The notes under the pieces were generated by a model. That model ran no database searches. It saw only the letters and a program-made list of their open reading frames with translations, and had not been told where the DNA came from. This document shows, one piece after another, positions 7,190-12,576 of a stretch of DNA of 12,576 bases. A program made the translations under genes and the position numbers. Numbering within the stretch: position 1 is the stretch's first letter; the number at the start of each line of letters is the position of its first letter. The stretch is from Pseudomonadales bacterium (lineage in GTDB: Bacteria; Pseudomonadota; Gammaproteobacteria; Steroidobacterales; Steroidobacteraceae), in assembly GCA_020442965.1 (NCBI GenBank), contig JAGRJB010000116.1, positions 1 to 12,576 of the forward strand, given 5' to 3'.

Positions 7190-8062
7190 TTACGGCCCGC
7201 TGAACCGCACGGTCACTGCGCCATAGTTGATCGGGTCGAAATCCGGCGCAGTGAACCGTCCGCCGCCGAGCGATACCGTCCACCGCTGCGTCAAGGGCAT
7301 ATCGAGCGCAACGAACAGGTCGTCCGACTCAGCGCCGTCCTCACGCCAGCGGCTCCTAGCGAAGTCGGCCGATAGCGAGAGGCGACTGAAGCGCCAGCTC
7401 GCGCCGCCGTTCCAAATCAGATCGACGAGGCCTTGCTGCGCGGTGAAAACGTTGCTGCGCAGCAGCGCTTGTAGTCGCGGCAAACCGGCGACCGGTGAGC
7501 GGGGATCAGCGTAGCGGTAGCGTCGCACGCCGGCGTTGATCGTCAGGCGCTCCGACAGATCGAAATCGCCACTGACACCGAGCCCCGTTCGATCAGTGGC
7601 GACCGTTATGGGTACGTTTCGATTTGCCGTGATGATCTGGTAGGTCTCTACCACGCTGCCCTCAACAAGCGTGAACGCAACGCTACCCCGGTTGCTGAGC
7701 CAGCCAAACTGCGCCAAAAAGTCCTCCGTCGCAACCTGCAGGCCGTCGTCAAACTGGCGGTAGCCAAGGCTCGCTGACCAGGGCCCAAAGCGTTTGCCGA
7801 TCGTCGCACTCCAGTAAAGCGGCTCGAGCGTCGCGGCTGCCGCGCGGGTGTCAGACCGGGACGCGTAGCCGTTGAACGAATACCCCGACGAGGTCGTGAT
7901 GCCGAGGTTCACAGCGAGGTCGTTGCCGCCCACGTCGGCGAACTGGCCCGTAATCGAGGCTGAGTAGCGCAGTGGCCCCGCCCGCAAGGGAACCGTGATC
8001 ATCTCGAGGGCCATTGCGAGCGCGGCGAGCACGAGGACCGAGCGCGGCGTGACGACAGACAT
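7190..8062 (-). CDS. Predicted outer-membrane beta-barrel protein, function unknown
   Basis: A 290-residue secreted protein that I cannot assign to a named family. Residues 1-28 look like a signal peptide: an early Arg, a hydrophobic stretch VLVLAALAMAL and a possible cleavage site after LRA. The mature part is rich in short segments with alternating hydrophobic and polar residues, many aromatics and Gly, separated by polar turns (for example YWSATIGKRFGPWSASLGYR and RWTVSLGGGRFTA). This is the pattern of a membrane beta-barrel with perhaps 12-14 strands. It ends in a strand-like VTVRFSGP rather than the classic terminal Phe. I chose the ATG at 8062 because GGGAG lies 7 nt upstream and the signal peptide starts there. 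The frame extends 20 residues further upstream without sense. It lies divergent from the DUF971 gene. No promoter is clear. A channel or surface role is possible but unproven. Confidence 0.75.
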   Translation of the reverse strand: MSVVTPRSVLVLAALAMALEMITVPLRAGPLRYSASITGQFADVGGNDLAVNLGITTSSGYSFNGYASRSDTRAAAATLEPLYWSATIGKRFGPWSASLGYRQFDDGLQVATEDFLAQFGWLSNRGSVAFTLVEGSVVETYQIITANRNVPITVATDRTGLGVSGDFDLSERLTINAGVRRYRYADPRSPVAGLPRLQALLRSNVFTAQQGLVDLIWNGGASWRFSRLSLSADFARSRWREDGAESDDLFVALDMPLTQRWTVSLGGGRFTAPDFDPINYGAVTVRFSGP

Positions 8063-8132
8063 TATCCAGCTCCCTTGCGGCTCAAAAGGTGGTGGCTGCC
8101 GGCACCAGAGCCAACGAGCCACGGCGAATCAA

Positions 8133-8226
8133 CGGCTCAGCGGGCGAGCCGCTGACTTCAATAGCGCATGTCTTTGACTTAATGCGCGGTACCGCCGCAC
8201 AGATCGTCAGATTGCTGCGCCGCAGC
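8133..8226. repeat. Cluster of short inverted repeats in the divergent intergenic region
   Basis: The 208-nt gap between the divergent beta-barrel and DUF971 genes holds several dyads. CGGCTC/GAGCCG (8133-8138 with 8146-8151) overlaps TCAGCGG/CCGCTGA (8137-8143 with 8149-8155), so the two hairpins exclude each other. GCGCAT/ATGCGC lies at 8164-8169 with 8182-8187. The perfect palindrome GCGGTACCGC is at 8186-8195, and GCTGCG/CGCAGC at 8214-8226. No convincing -10/-35 pair was found on either strand. These may be operators or leader hairpins, but in GC-rich DNA some short dyads arise by chance. Confidence 0.4.
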
Positions 8227-8270
8227 GTGGGGGGTGGCGCGACACTGCCGCGACAGTTAGCCTCTTGGCC

Positions 8271-8627
8271 GTGACTCACATCGCCACTGAAATCAAACTT
8301 CGGACCCGCTCGCGCGTGCTTGAGGTCAGCTTCGCCGACGGTCAGCGTTTCGAGCTGCCGTTCGAGTATCTACGTGTGAACTCACCGTCGGCCGAGGTCA
8401 AAGGACATGGACCGGGTCAGGAAGTGCTCGTGCTGGGCAAGCAGAATGTCGGCATCCGCGCGGTGGAACCCGTCGGACAATATGCGGTGAAACTCGTTTT
8501 CGACGACGGCCACGATACCGGGCTTTATTCATGGAAATACCTATATGAGCTCGGATCCGACCGTGAGCAGCGTTGGCGCCGCTATCTCGACCGAGTACGC
8601 GACGCCGCCCAGCGCGCCGGTGCCTGA
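8271..8627 (+). CDS. DUF971 (gamma-butyrobetaine hydroxylase-like N-terminal domain) protein
   Basis: A small protein of 118 residues consisting of one DUF971 domain. This is the fold found at the N-terminus of gamma-butyrobetaine hydroxylase, here standing alone. Typical features are the opening TEIKLRTRSRVLEVSFADG, then FELPFEYLRVNSPSAEVKGHG, and the closing DGHDTGLYSWKYLYEL. Its molecular role is not established. In many gammaproteobacteria such a gene lies between hslU and ubiE; here ubiE is 2.3 kb away, beyond two other genes. I chose GTG at 8271, giving MTHIATEIKL, which fits the family's usual start. TTG at 8265 is possible. Neither has a good ribosome-binding site, so the start is uncertain by two codons. 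The stop overlaps the start of the glycosyltransferase gene. Confidence 0.88.
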   Translation: MTHIATEIKLRTRSRVLEVSFADGQRFELPFEYLRVNSPSAEVKGHGPGQEVLVLGKQNVGIRAVEPVGQYAVKLVFDDGHDTGLYSWKYLYELGSDREQRWRRYLDRVRDAAQRAGA

Positions 8628-9699
8628 GCTCAGTGTTGTCATTCCGACGTTCAACGAGCGCGACAATGTCGACGAATTGATCGCGCGGCTCGACCGCGCG
8701 CTCGGCGCAACGGCTTGGGAAGCCATTTTCGTTGACGACGATTCGCCGGATGACACGGCGCAGGCACTCAGGGCATTGGCGCAACGCGATCCGCGCGTTC
8801 GCTGCCTGCGCCGACTACGCCGGCGCGGGCTCTCCTCGGCCTGCATCGAAGGCATGCTCGCCTCGAGTGCTAACTACGTCGCCGTGATGGACGCGGATCT
8901 GCAGCACGACCCAACGTTGTTGCCGCAAATGCTAGGCGCACTGCGAGCGGGTCGCGCCGAACTTGTGATTGGTAGTCGTTATGTAGTCGGTGGCGCTGTC
9001 GGCGACTGGCAAGAGAAGCGGCTCGCGATCAGCAAGCTGGCAACCCGACTCGCAGGGCTCATCACCAGCCAACCGATCGCCGACCCCATGAGCGGCTACT
9101 TCATGCTGCAGCGTGAGCGCTTCGAGGAACTGGCGCCACGGCTCTCGTCCATGGGCTTCAAGATTTTGTTGGATATCGTCGCGACCGCGCGGCCGCCGCT
9201 CGAGACGCTGGAACTACCGCTGCTGTTCGGCCAACGTCATGCGGGCGAGAGCAAGCTATCCACCAATGTGGCCTGGGAATTTGCGCTGCTGCTGGCCGAC
9301 AAGCTGATTGGGCGCTGGGTGCCAATCAGGTTCCTGTCGTTCGCGTTCGTTGGCGCACTTGGAGTTGCCGTGCATTTCCTCGTGCTAACCACCCTGCTGA
9401 AGGGCTTCGGTGTCGCCTTCCTCGTCGCGCAAGCAATCGCCACTGGCACCGCGATCGTCTATAACTACACGCTCAACAACGTTCTGACGTATGTCGATCG
9501 CCCGCGCCGCGGGCACCGATGGCTGACAGGATTGCTGTCGTTTGCGGCAATTTGCAGCATCGGTGCGATTGCCAATGTTGGCGTCGCCTCGTTCATGTTC
9601 GAACGAGCGTCGGCGTGGCCGGTCGCGGCGCTGGCGGGTATCCTCGTGGGCGCGGTGTGGAACTTCGCCGTATCGAACGTCTATACCTGGCGGCGTTGA
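8620..9699 (+). CDS. Polyprenyl-phosphate glycosyltransferase (GT2, DPM1-like) fused to GtrA membrane domain
   Basis: A 359-residue fusion. Residues 1-230 are a GT2 glycosyltransferase of the dolichol-phosphate mannosyltransferase type. Its motifs are ELSVVIPTFNE (3-13), FVDDDSP (37-43), the metal-binding DAD in VMDADLQHDP (91-93), the family's RRGLSSACIEGM, and ADPMSGYFMLQR. Residues 232-359 are a GtrA domain with four hydrophobic segments, starting WVPIRFLSFAFVGALGV and containing YNYTLNNVLTY. The enzyme presumably moves a sugar from a nucleotide sugar onto undecaprenyl phosphate at the inner membrane, and GtrA may help flip the product. I chose GTG at 8620, which gives a normal GT2 N-terminus and an 8-nt overlap with DUF971. 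ATG at 8545 would add 25 low-complexity residues and an 83-nt overlap, but its ribosome-binding site (GGAA) is no worse. No O-antigen or glycan cluster is nearby, so the substrate is unknown. Confidence 0.85.
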   Translation: MPELSVVIPTFNERDNVDELIARLDRALGATAWEAIFVDDDSPDDTAQALRALAQRDPRVRCLRRLRRRGLSSACIEGMLASSANYVAVMDADLQHDPTLLPQMLGALRAGRAELVIGSRYVVGGAVGDWQEKRLAISKLATRLAGLITSQPIADPMSGYFMLQRERFEELAPRLSSMGFKILLDIVATARPPLETLELPLLFGQRHAGESKLSTNVAWEFALLLADKLIGRWVPIRFLSFAFVGALGVAVHFLVLTTLLKGFGVAFLVAQAIATGTAIVYNYTLNNVLTYVDRPRRGHRWLTGLLSFAAICSIGAIANVGVASFMFERASAWPVAALAGILVGAVWNFAVSNVYTWRR

Positions 9700-10649
9700 C
9701 CGGTTGTTGAAAAGAATTCAATGATCGCCCCATCCGGCGTTCGCACGCTGAAAATATCAAGCTCGCCATACGGCGCAATGCGCAGTCGGCGCAGCGCTGT
9801 GTAGGGCTCGACGTTGCGTTGGCGCAGTTCGCGCAGATAGGTAGCGGCATTCGCGACCGGCATTCGATAGCTGAGCCAACCCAGATTGGGCGCCACGCAA
9901 TGCGCGCTGCAGTCGCGACCAGCCAGATCCGGCATTGAAATCGGCTCCAACGAGCCGTCATTGTTGCCATCCGGGTGCACGATACCGATGCGGCGCATCA
10001 CGTCTCTGGCAAATGCGCGCGGAATGCCGAGCACTTCGGCGCCCGGCTCCTCTACGCCTTGTACTTCCGTATCAACAAAGGCTTTCCAGCCAAGCATGTC
10101 GATGAAAAATCGCATTGAGCGATCGTAATCGCTGACGATCTGCGCGGAGTTGAAGGCGCGTGTGAACCCTTCGAACCCGCGAAATCCCGGCGGCAGCTTC
10201 TTCGGTTCGATCAGCGCGATCACGAGACCCTCGGGACCGGTCGCGACCACTTCACAGACCTGAAAGCCGCCCCACGAATAGTCCGTTGGCTCGCCGTATG
10301 CGCTCCACCCCTCGGCCTGCAGGGCGCGGTAGACTTGGCGCGCATCGCGGGTGTAGACATCGATGTCGAATATGCCACCCGGGTCCCAGGTGTGCGCACT
10401 CGAGCGCATGACGCGCGGTCGACCACCATGAAATTGGACCAGCCGAATGACGCCTTTGCGCTCGCCCGCGGGCACGAGCAGGCATTGCTCGATACGCGTT
10501 ACACTTCGCGGCACACGCCAGGCCCGCCACTGTTCGCGTGGCGCATCGGCAAGCTTTACGGCACGGTAGTTAGCGATACGCGTGAAAACACGAGCGATTC
10601 GGCTTATGTCACTGACGCTCGCCACGACTTCCTGAATCCCTTTGAACAT
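9681..10649 (-). CDS. VOC-superfamily (glyoxalase/dioxygenase-like) protein, two domains
   Basis: A 322-residue soluble protein that I read as two vicinal-oxygen-chelate domains in tandem, about 1-150 and 165-315. The second is clearest: SAQIVSDYDRSMRFFIDMLG at its start, typical of the first strand-helix of a VOC unit, and FSVRTPDGAIIEFFS at its end, where the Glu is at the usual metal-ligand position. The first-strand positions that often carry His (VVASVSD and FNSAQIVSD) have none, so a classical glyoxalase metal site is doubtful. The specific reaction is unknown; VOC proteins include isomerases, ring-cleaving dioxygenases and binding proteins. It converges on the glycosyltransferase gene, sharing 19 nt at the 3' ends. 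The ATG has only a weak GGTAG ribosome-binding site. A leftward terminator sits 29 nt upstream of the start codon, which leaves little room for a dedicated promoter. Confidence 0.75.
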   Translation of the reverse strand: MFKGIQEVVASVSDISRIARVFTRIANYRAVKLADAPREQWRAWRVPRSVTRIEQCLLVPAGERKGVIRLVQFHGGRPRVMRSSAHTWDPGGIFDIDVYTRDARQVYRALQAEGWSAYGEPTDYSWGGFQVCEVVATGPEGLVIALIEPKKLPPGFRGFEGFTRAFNSAQIVSDYDRSMRFFIDMLGWKAFVDTEVQGVEEPGAEVLGIPRAFARDVMRRIGIVHPDGNNDGSLEPISMPDLAGRDCSAHCVAPNLGWLSYRMPVANAATYLRELRQRNVEPYTALRRLRIAPYGELDIFSVRTPDGAIIEFFSTTGQRRQV

Positions 10650-10677
10650 GGCACGCTACCAACAGAGTGAAACGCCC

Positions 10678-10710
10678 AAGAAAAAGGCCGGGTTCCTGCG
10701 AACCCGGCCT
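10678..10710 (-). terminator. Strong leftward intrinsic terminator upstream of the VOC gene
   Basis: A perfect 11-bp GC-rich stem (10685-10695 with 10700-10710) with a 4-nt loop is followed on the minus strand by TTTTCTT. The plus strand has no T-run after it, so the direction is leftward. No leftward protein gene lies upstream of it within the window before ubiE, so it must end a short untranslated transcript or a leader of the VOC gene. Confidence 0.85.
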
Positions 10711-10771
10711 AACTTACAAGACCCCCGTTCGGTCAGTTCTCGCCGTCGAGAACCTTTGAACGTGCGCTTGT
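10678..10771 (-). ncRNA. Candidate small RNA (or VOC leader RNA)
   Basis: Immediately upstream of the leftward terminator is a 56-nt hairpin with matching arms (10716-10771): ACAAG/CTTGT at the base, then GTTC/GAAC, then a perfect 7-bp GTTCTCG/CGAGAAC around a 4-nt loop, with internal loops between. A weak promoter candidate sits just before its 5' end: CTGGCA at 10794-10799, a 16-nt spacer, and TTTAAA at 10772-10777. A transcript of about 94 nt would therefore be one long stem-loop followed by a terminator hairpin, the usual build of a bacterial small RNA. No protein start codon fits. It does not match any RNA family I can recognise. It could instead be a conditional leader that controls the VOC gene. 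Confidence 0.4.
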
Positions 10772-10889
10772 TTTAAACCATCGTCCGCATGAATGCCAGC
10801 GCTTTCTCGCCGCAGCTTTTCAGACTGGATCCAGAATGCACACAGCGATGCTGTTACATTGGACGAGTTCTAAGAAATTTGCCACGCTT

Positions 10890-10905
10890 TGTGATGTAGA
10901 TCACG
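10890..10905. promoter_or_regulatory. CRP-family (CRP/Clp/Vfr-type) binding site before ubiE
   Basis: TGTGATGTAGATCACG has the TGTGA-N6-TCACA layout of CRP-type sites, with one mismatch in the ten half-site bases, and an inner perfect GTGAT-N4-ATCAC dyad. Its right half is reused in a second dyad, TCACGT-N6-ACGTGA (10901-10918). The site ends 38 nt before the ubiE start codon. No clear -35/-10 pair was found around it, so activation or repression cannot be told apart, and it could also act on the leftward transcript. Confidence 0.55.
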
Positions 10906-10930
10906 TTTTCACACGTGACCCTTGGGTGTC

Positions 10931-10936
10931 AGAGGA
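10931..10936 (+). promoter_or_regulatory. Ribosome-binding site that fixes the ubiE start
   Basis: AGAGGA lies 7 nt before the GTG at 10944. No comparable site precedes the in-frame ATG at 10836. This supports GTG as the start. Confidence 0.7.
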
Positions 10937-10943
10937 CGGTGCA

Positions 10944-11696
10944 GTGAAAGATCGGGCGGATGATACAGACTTTGGCTACGAGCGAGTGCCGCTCGGCGAG
11001 AAGGCGCGGCGCGTACGCAGCGTGTTCGATTCAGTCGCCGGCAACTACGACCTCATGAACGACCTGATGTCGGGCGGCGCGCATCGGCTGTGGAAACAGT
11101 TTGTCCTGTCCCTCGCGCAGCTGTCGCCCGGCCAGCGCGCCTTGGACGTCGCGGGTGGCACGGGCGATCTCGCGAGCGGCCTTGCCAGGCAGGTCGGTCG
11201 CGGCGGACTCGTCGTGTTGTCCGACATCAACGCCGCGATGCTGTCACACGGGCGCGATCGATTGCTGAACGAGGGTCAGGTGGAGAACCTTGCGTTTGCG
11301 CAAGCCAACGCGGAGCGCCTGCCATTCAAGAACGCATCGTTCGACTGCATCACGATTGGCTTCGGTCTGCGCAACGTGACCGACAAAGCGGCGGCTCTCC
11401 GTTCGATGCGACGCGTCCTGAAGCCCGGCGGCCAATTGTTGGTACTGGAGTTCTCGACGCCCACTGCGCCAGGTCTGAAACCGCTCTATGATGCCTATTC
11501 CTTCAAGATATTGCCGCTTCTCGGGAAGTGGGTAGCACGAGACCAGGCGAGCTATCAGTATCTGGCTGAATCAATTCGCATGCATCCCGATCAGGACACC
11601 CTGCTCGGCATGTTGCAAGACGCTGGCTTCGAAAACTGCCGCTACCACAACCTCGCCGGTGGAATCGTCGCCGTGCATCGCGGCTACAATAGTTAG
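10944..11696 (+). CDS. ubiE: Ubiquinone/menaquinone biosynthesis C-methyltransferase UbiE
   Basis: A SAM-dependent C-methyltransferase of ubiquinone (and menaquinone) synthesis, acting on the quinone ring precursor at the membrane. With the GTG start it has 250 residues, against 251 in E. coli. Motifs are [18 protein letters not shown] (28-45), the UbiE/COQ5 signature, SAM motif [13 protein letters not shown] (66-77), [10 protein letters not shown], and the closing [10 protein letters not shown]. The frame is open 36 codons further upstream to ATG at 10836, but that stretch lacks family similarity and contains the CRP-like palindrome, while GTG has AGAGGA at good spacing. It is first in the ubiE-ubiJ-ubiB operon, and ubiJ starts 2 nt after its stop. 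The palindromes before it suggest regulation by a CRP-type factor. Confidence 0.96.
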   Translation: MKDRADDTDFGYERVPLGEKARRVRSVFDSVAGNYDLMNDLMSGGAHRLWKQFVLSLAQLSPGQRALDVAGGTGDLASGLARQVGRGGLVVLSDINAAMLSHGRDRLLNEGQVENLAFAQANAERLPFKNASFDCITIGFGLRNVTDKAAALRSMRRVLKPGGQLLVLEFSTPTAPGLKPLYDAYSFKILPLLGKWVARDQASYQYLAESIRMHPDQDTLLGMLQDAGFENCRYHNLAGGIVAVHRGYNS

Positions 11697-11698
11697 CC

Positions 11699-12355
11699 AT
11701 GCTCACGCAAGCGATCGAGAACCTTCTGAACCGCAATCTCGCGCAATCGCCACGCGCGCGTGAATTGTGCCTCGAGCTCACTGGCAAGCGAATTCGCGTG
11801 ACGGCAACAGGGCCGGACTGGCAGCTTGAAATCGGCTCGCTCGGCACGTCACTGACACTGACGAGCGATTGGCGCCCATTGCCTGCTGGCGCGGCGGCAA
11901 TGGACAGTCATCCGGCACCAGAAGTCGCCGCGACGATTGCGGGCACACCTTTGTCGTTAGCGGCCCTGGTCAGCGACGAAGCGGAACAAGTCATGCGACG
12001 CGGCGATGTGCGAATCAGCGGCGACGCCGAGGTCGCGCAGCGATTCCAGCAAATCCTGCAACTCTTGCAACCGGACGCAGAAGAAGAGCTGGCACGACTC
12101 ATCGGCGACTCACCCGCGCACCAGTTGTTGCGGCTAGCGCGCGGCGTGCTCGGGTTTGGCCGCCGTGCAGCGCGCACCAGCGTGCGCAACACGGCAGAAT
12201 TCTTTGCGTATGAGAGCCGCGATCTCGTGCCAAAACCTGAGGCCGAGGACTTCTTCGTGGGCGTCGATCGATTACGCGAAGATCTCGACCGGCTCGACGC
12301 GCGCGTGGCGGCCCTTGACGCCGCGACCGCACGCGCCGAGCAGATCAACCCATGA
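11699..12355 (+). CDS. ubiJ: Ubiquinone biosynthesis accessory factor UbiJ (SCP2 domain)
   Basis: A 218-residue accessory protein of aerobic ubiquinone synthesis. E. coli UbiJ (201 residues) binds ubiquinone intermediates and helps hold the Ubi enzymes together. The N-terminal two thirds are an SCP2 lipid-binding fold, with ELCLELTGKRIRVTATGPDW early, then TPLSLAALVS and RRGDVRISGDAEVAQRFQ, the usual SCP2 core. The C-terminus (FFVGVDRLREDLDRLDARVA) is a likely coiled coil, as in other UbiJ proteins. Sequence conservation in this family is low, so the assignment rests on the domain order, the length and the position between ubiE and ubiB. The ATG follows the ubiE stop by 2 nt without a strong ribosome-binding site, and its stop overlaps the ubiB start as ATGA. 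Both suggest translational coupling. Confidence 0.93.
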   Translation: MLTQAIENLLNRNLAQSPRARELCLELTGKRIRVTATGPDWQLEIGSLGTSLTLTSDWRPLPAGAAAMDSHPAPEVAATIAGTPLSLAALVSDEAEQVMRRGDVRISGDAEVAQRFQQILQLLQPDAEEELARLIGDSPAHQLLRLARGVLGFGRRAARTSVRNTAEFFAYESRDLVPKPEAEDFFVGVDRLREDLDRLDARVAALDAATARAEQINP

Positions 12356-12576
12356 AACTGCGCGTCGCGCTGCGCTTGATCGAAATTCAGCGCGTGCTGG
12401 TGCGCCACGGACTCGACGAGTTCGTACGCGCTACCCACCTCTATCGACCACTGCGGTTCGTATTCCTGCTCTCTCCATGGGCGTGGTTTCAGCGTCGACG
12501 CGGTGGCACACGCGCGGAACGCTTGCGGCTGGCACTCGAGGAATTAGGCCCGATTTTCGTCAAGTTCGGCCAGGCG
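12352..12576 (+). CDS. ubiB: UbiB, atypical kinase/ATPase of ubiquinone synthesis (3'-truncated by window edge)
   Basis: Only the first 75 residues are in the window; full-length UbiB has about 540. They begin MKLRVALRLIEIQRVLVRHG, as in other UbiB proteins, and end in EELGPIFVKFGQA, which contains the KxGQ motif (KFGQ) diagnostic of the UbiB/COQ8/ADCK kinase-like family. UbiB is a membrane-anchored ATPase needed for ubiquinone synthesis; its exact action is still debated. The start codon overlaps the ubiJ stop as ATGA, so it is the third gene of the operon. The frame is intact up to the window edge. Confidence 0.96.
   Translation, partial: MKLRVALRLIEIQRVLVRHGLDEFVRATHLYRPLRFVFLLSPWAWFQRRRGGTRAERLRLALEELGPIFVKFGQA

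Noticed and set aside
8082..8279. Small open frames on both strands in the divergent intergenic region (61 and 65 codons)
   Set aside because: They overlap each other, lack ribosome-binding sites and motifs, and run through the dyad cluster.
10678..10860. Possible 6S RNA or another housekeeping RNA on the minus strand
   Set aside because: A short TTAAAAC stretch recalls 6S RNA, but I could not find the long closing stem between 5' and 3' ends or the promoter-like central bubble. It also does not fit tmRNA, 4.5S RNA or RNase P RNA.
10709..10867. Leftward open frame of about 50 codons ending just before the orphan terminator
   Set aside because: It contains no usable ATG, GTG or TTG start before its last codons and no known motif. 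A chance open frame or old gene remnant is possible, but coding cannot be supported.
10836..10943. 36-residue N-terminal extension of UbiE
   Set aside because: It lacks family similarity, contains the CRP-like palindromes and has no ribosome-binding site; GTG at 10944 has AGAGGA at good spacing and gives the standard length.

Overview
The window is GC-rich, gene-dense chromosomal DNA. It most likely comes from a gammaproteobacterium: ubiE-ubiJ-ubiB is an aerobic ubiquinone operon, and UbiJ together with a DUF971 gene close to ubiE is a layout typical of that class. A bTHX ribosomal protein gene, a KorAB-type 2-oxoacid:ferredoxin oxidoreductase and a GT2-GtrA fusion suggest the Xanthomonadales/Nevskiales/Steroidobacterales side of the class. 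That placement is inference, because no rRNA or other marker is present. I see no phage, transposon, CRISPR, tRNA or rRNA.

Layout. (1) 1-1814 (+): the potassium transporter kup, cut at its 5' end by the window edge, followed by a perfect hairpin that can terminate transcription from both sides. (2) 1890-7054 (-): a leftward block read as GltD-like NAD(P)H/FAD/Fe-S oxidoreductase, then korA, then korB, then a 66-residue unknown protein. The last gene of the block, the small ribosomal protein bTHX, has its own promoter. A good sigma70-type promoter lies before the GltD-like gene. (3) 7190-8062 (-): a predicted outer-membrane beta-barrel protein of unknown function. (4) 8271-9699 (+): a DUF971 protein, then a polyprenyl-phosphate glycosyltransferase fused to a GtrA membrane domain. 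(5) 9681-10649 (-): a two-domain VOC protein converging on the glycosyltransferase. (6) 10650-10943: a regulatory intergenic region with a strong leftward intrinsic terminator, a candidate small RNA and a near-consensus CRP-type palindrome. (7) 10944-12576 (+): ubiE, ubiJ and the start of ubiB, tightly coupled.

How the genes work together. KorA and KorB form the thiamine-diphosphate 2-oxoacid oxidoreductase. The GltD-like protein adds FAD, an NAD(P) site and several Fe-S clusters, so the three may act as one 2-oxoacid:NAD(P) electron-transfer complex. UbiE methylates ubiquinone and menaquinone precursors. UbiJ is a lipid-binding scaffold and UbiB an atypical kinase/ATPase of the same pathway.

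I do not see a clear new defence or mobile system. The points most worth a second look are the orphan leftward terminator with its candidate small RNA, the overlapping palindromes before ubiE, the GltD-like/KorAB combination and the small unknown gene that travels with it.
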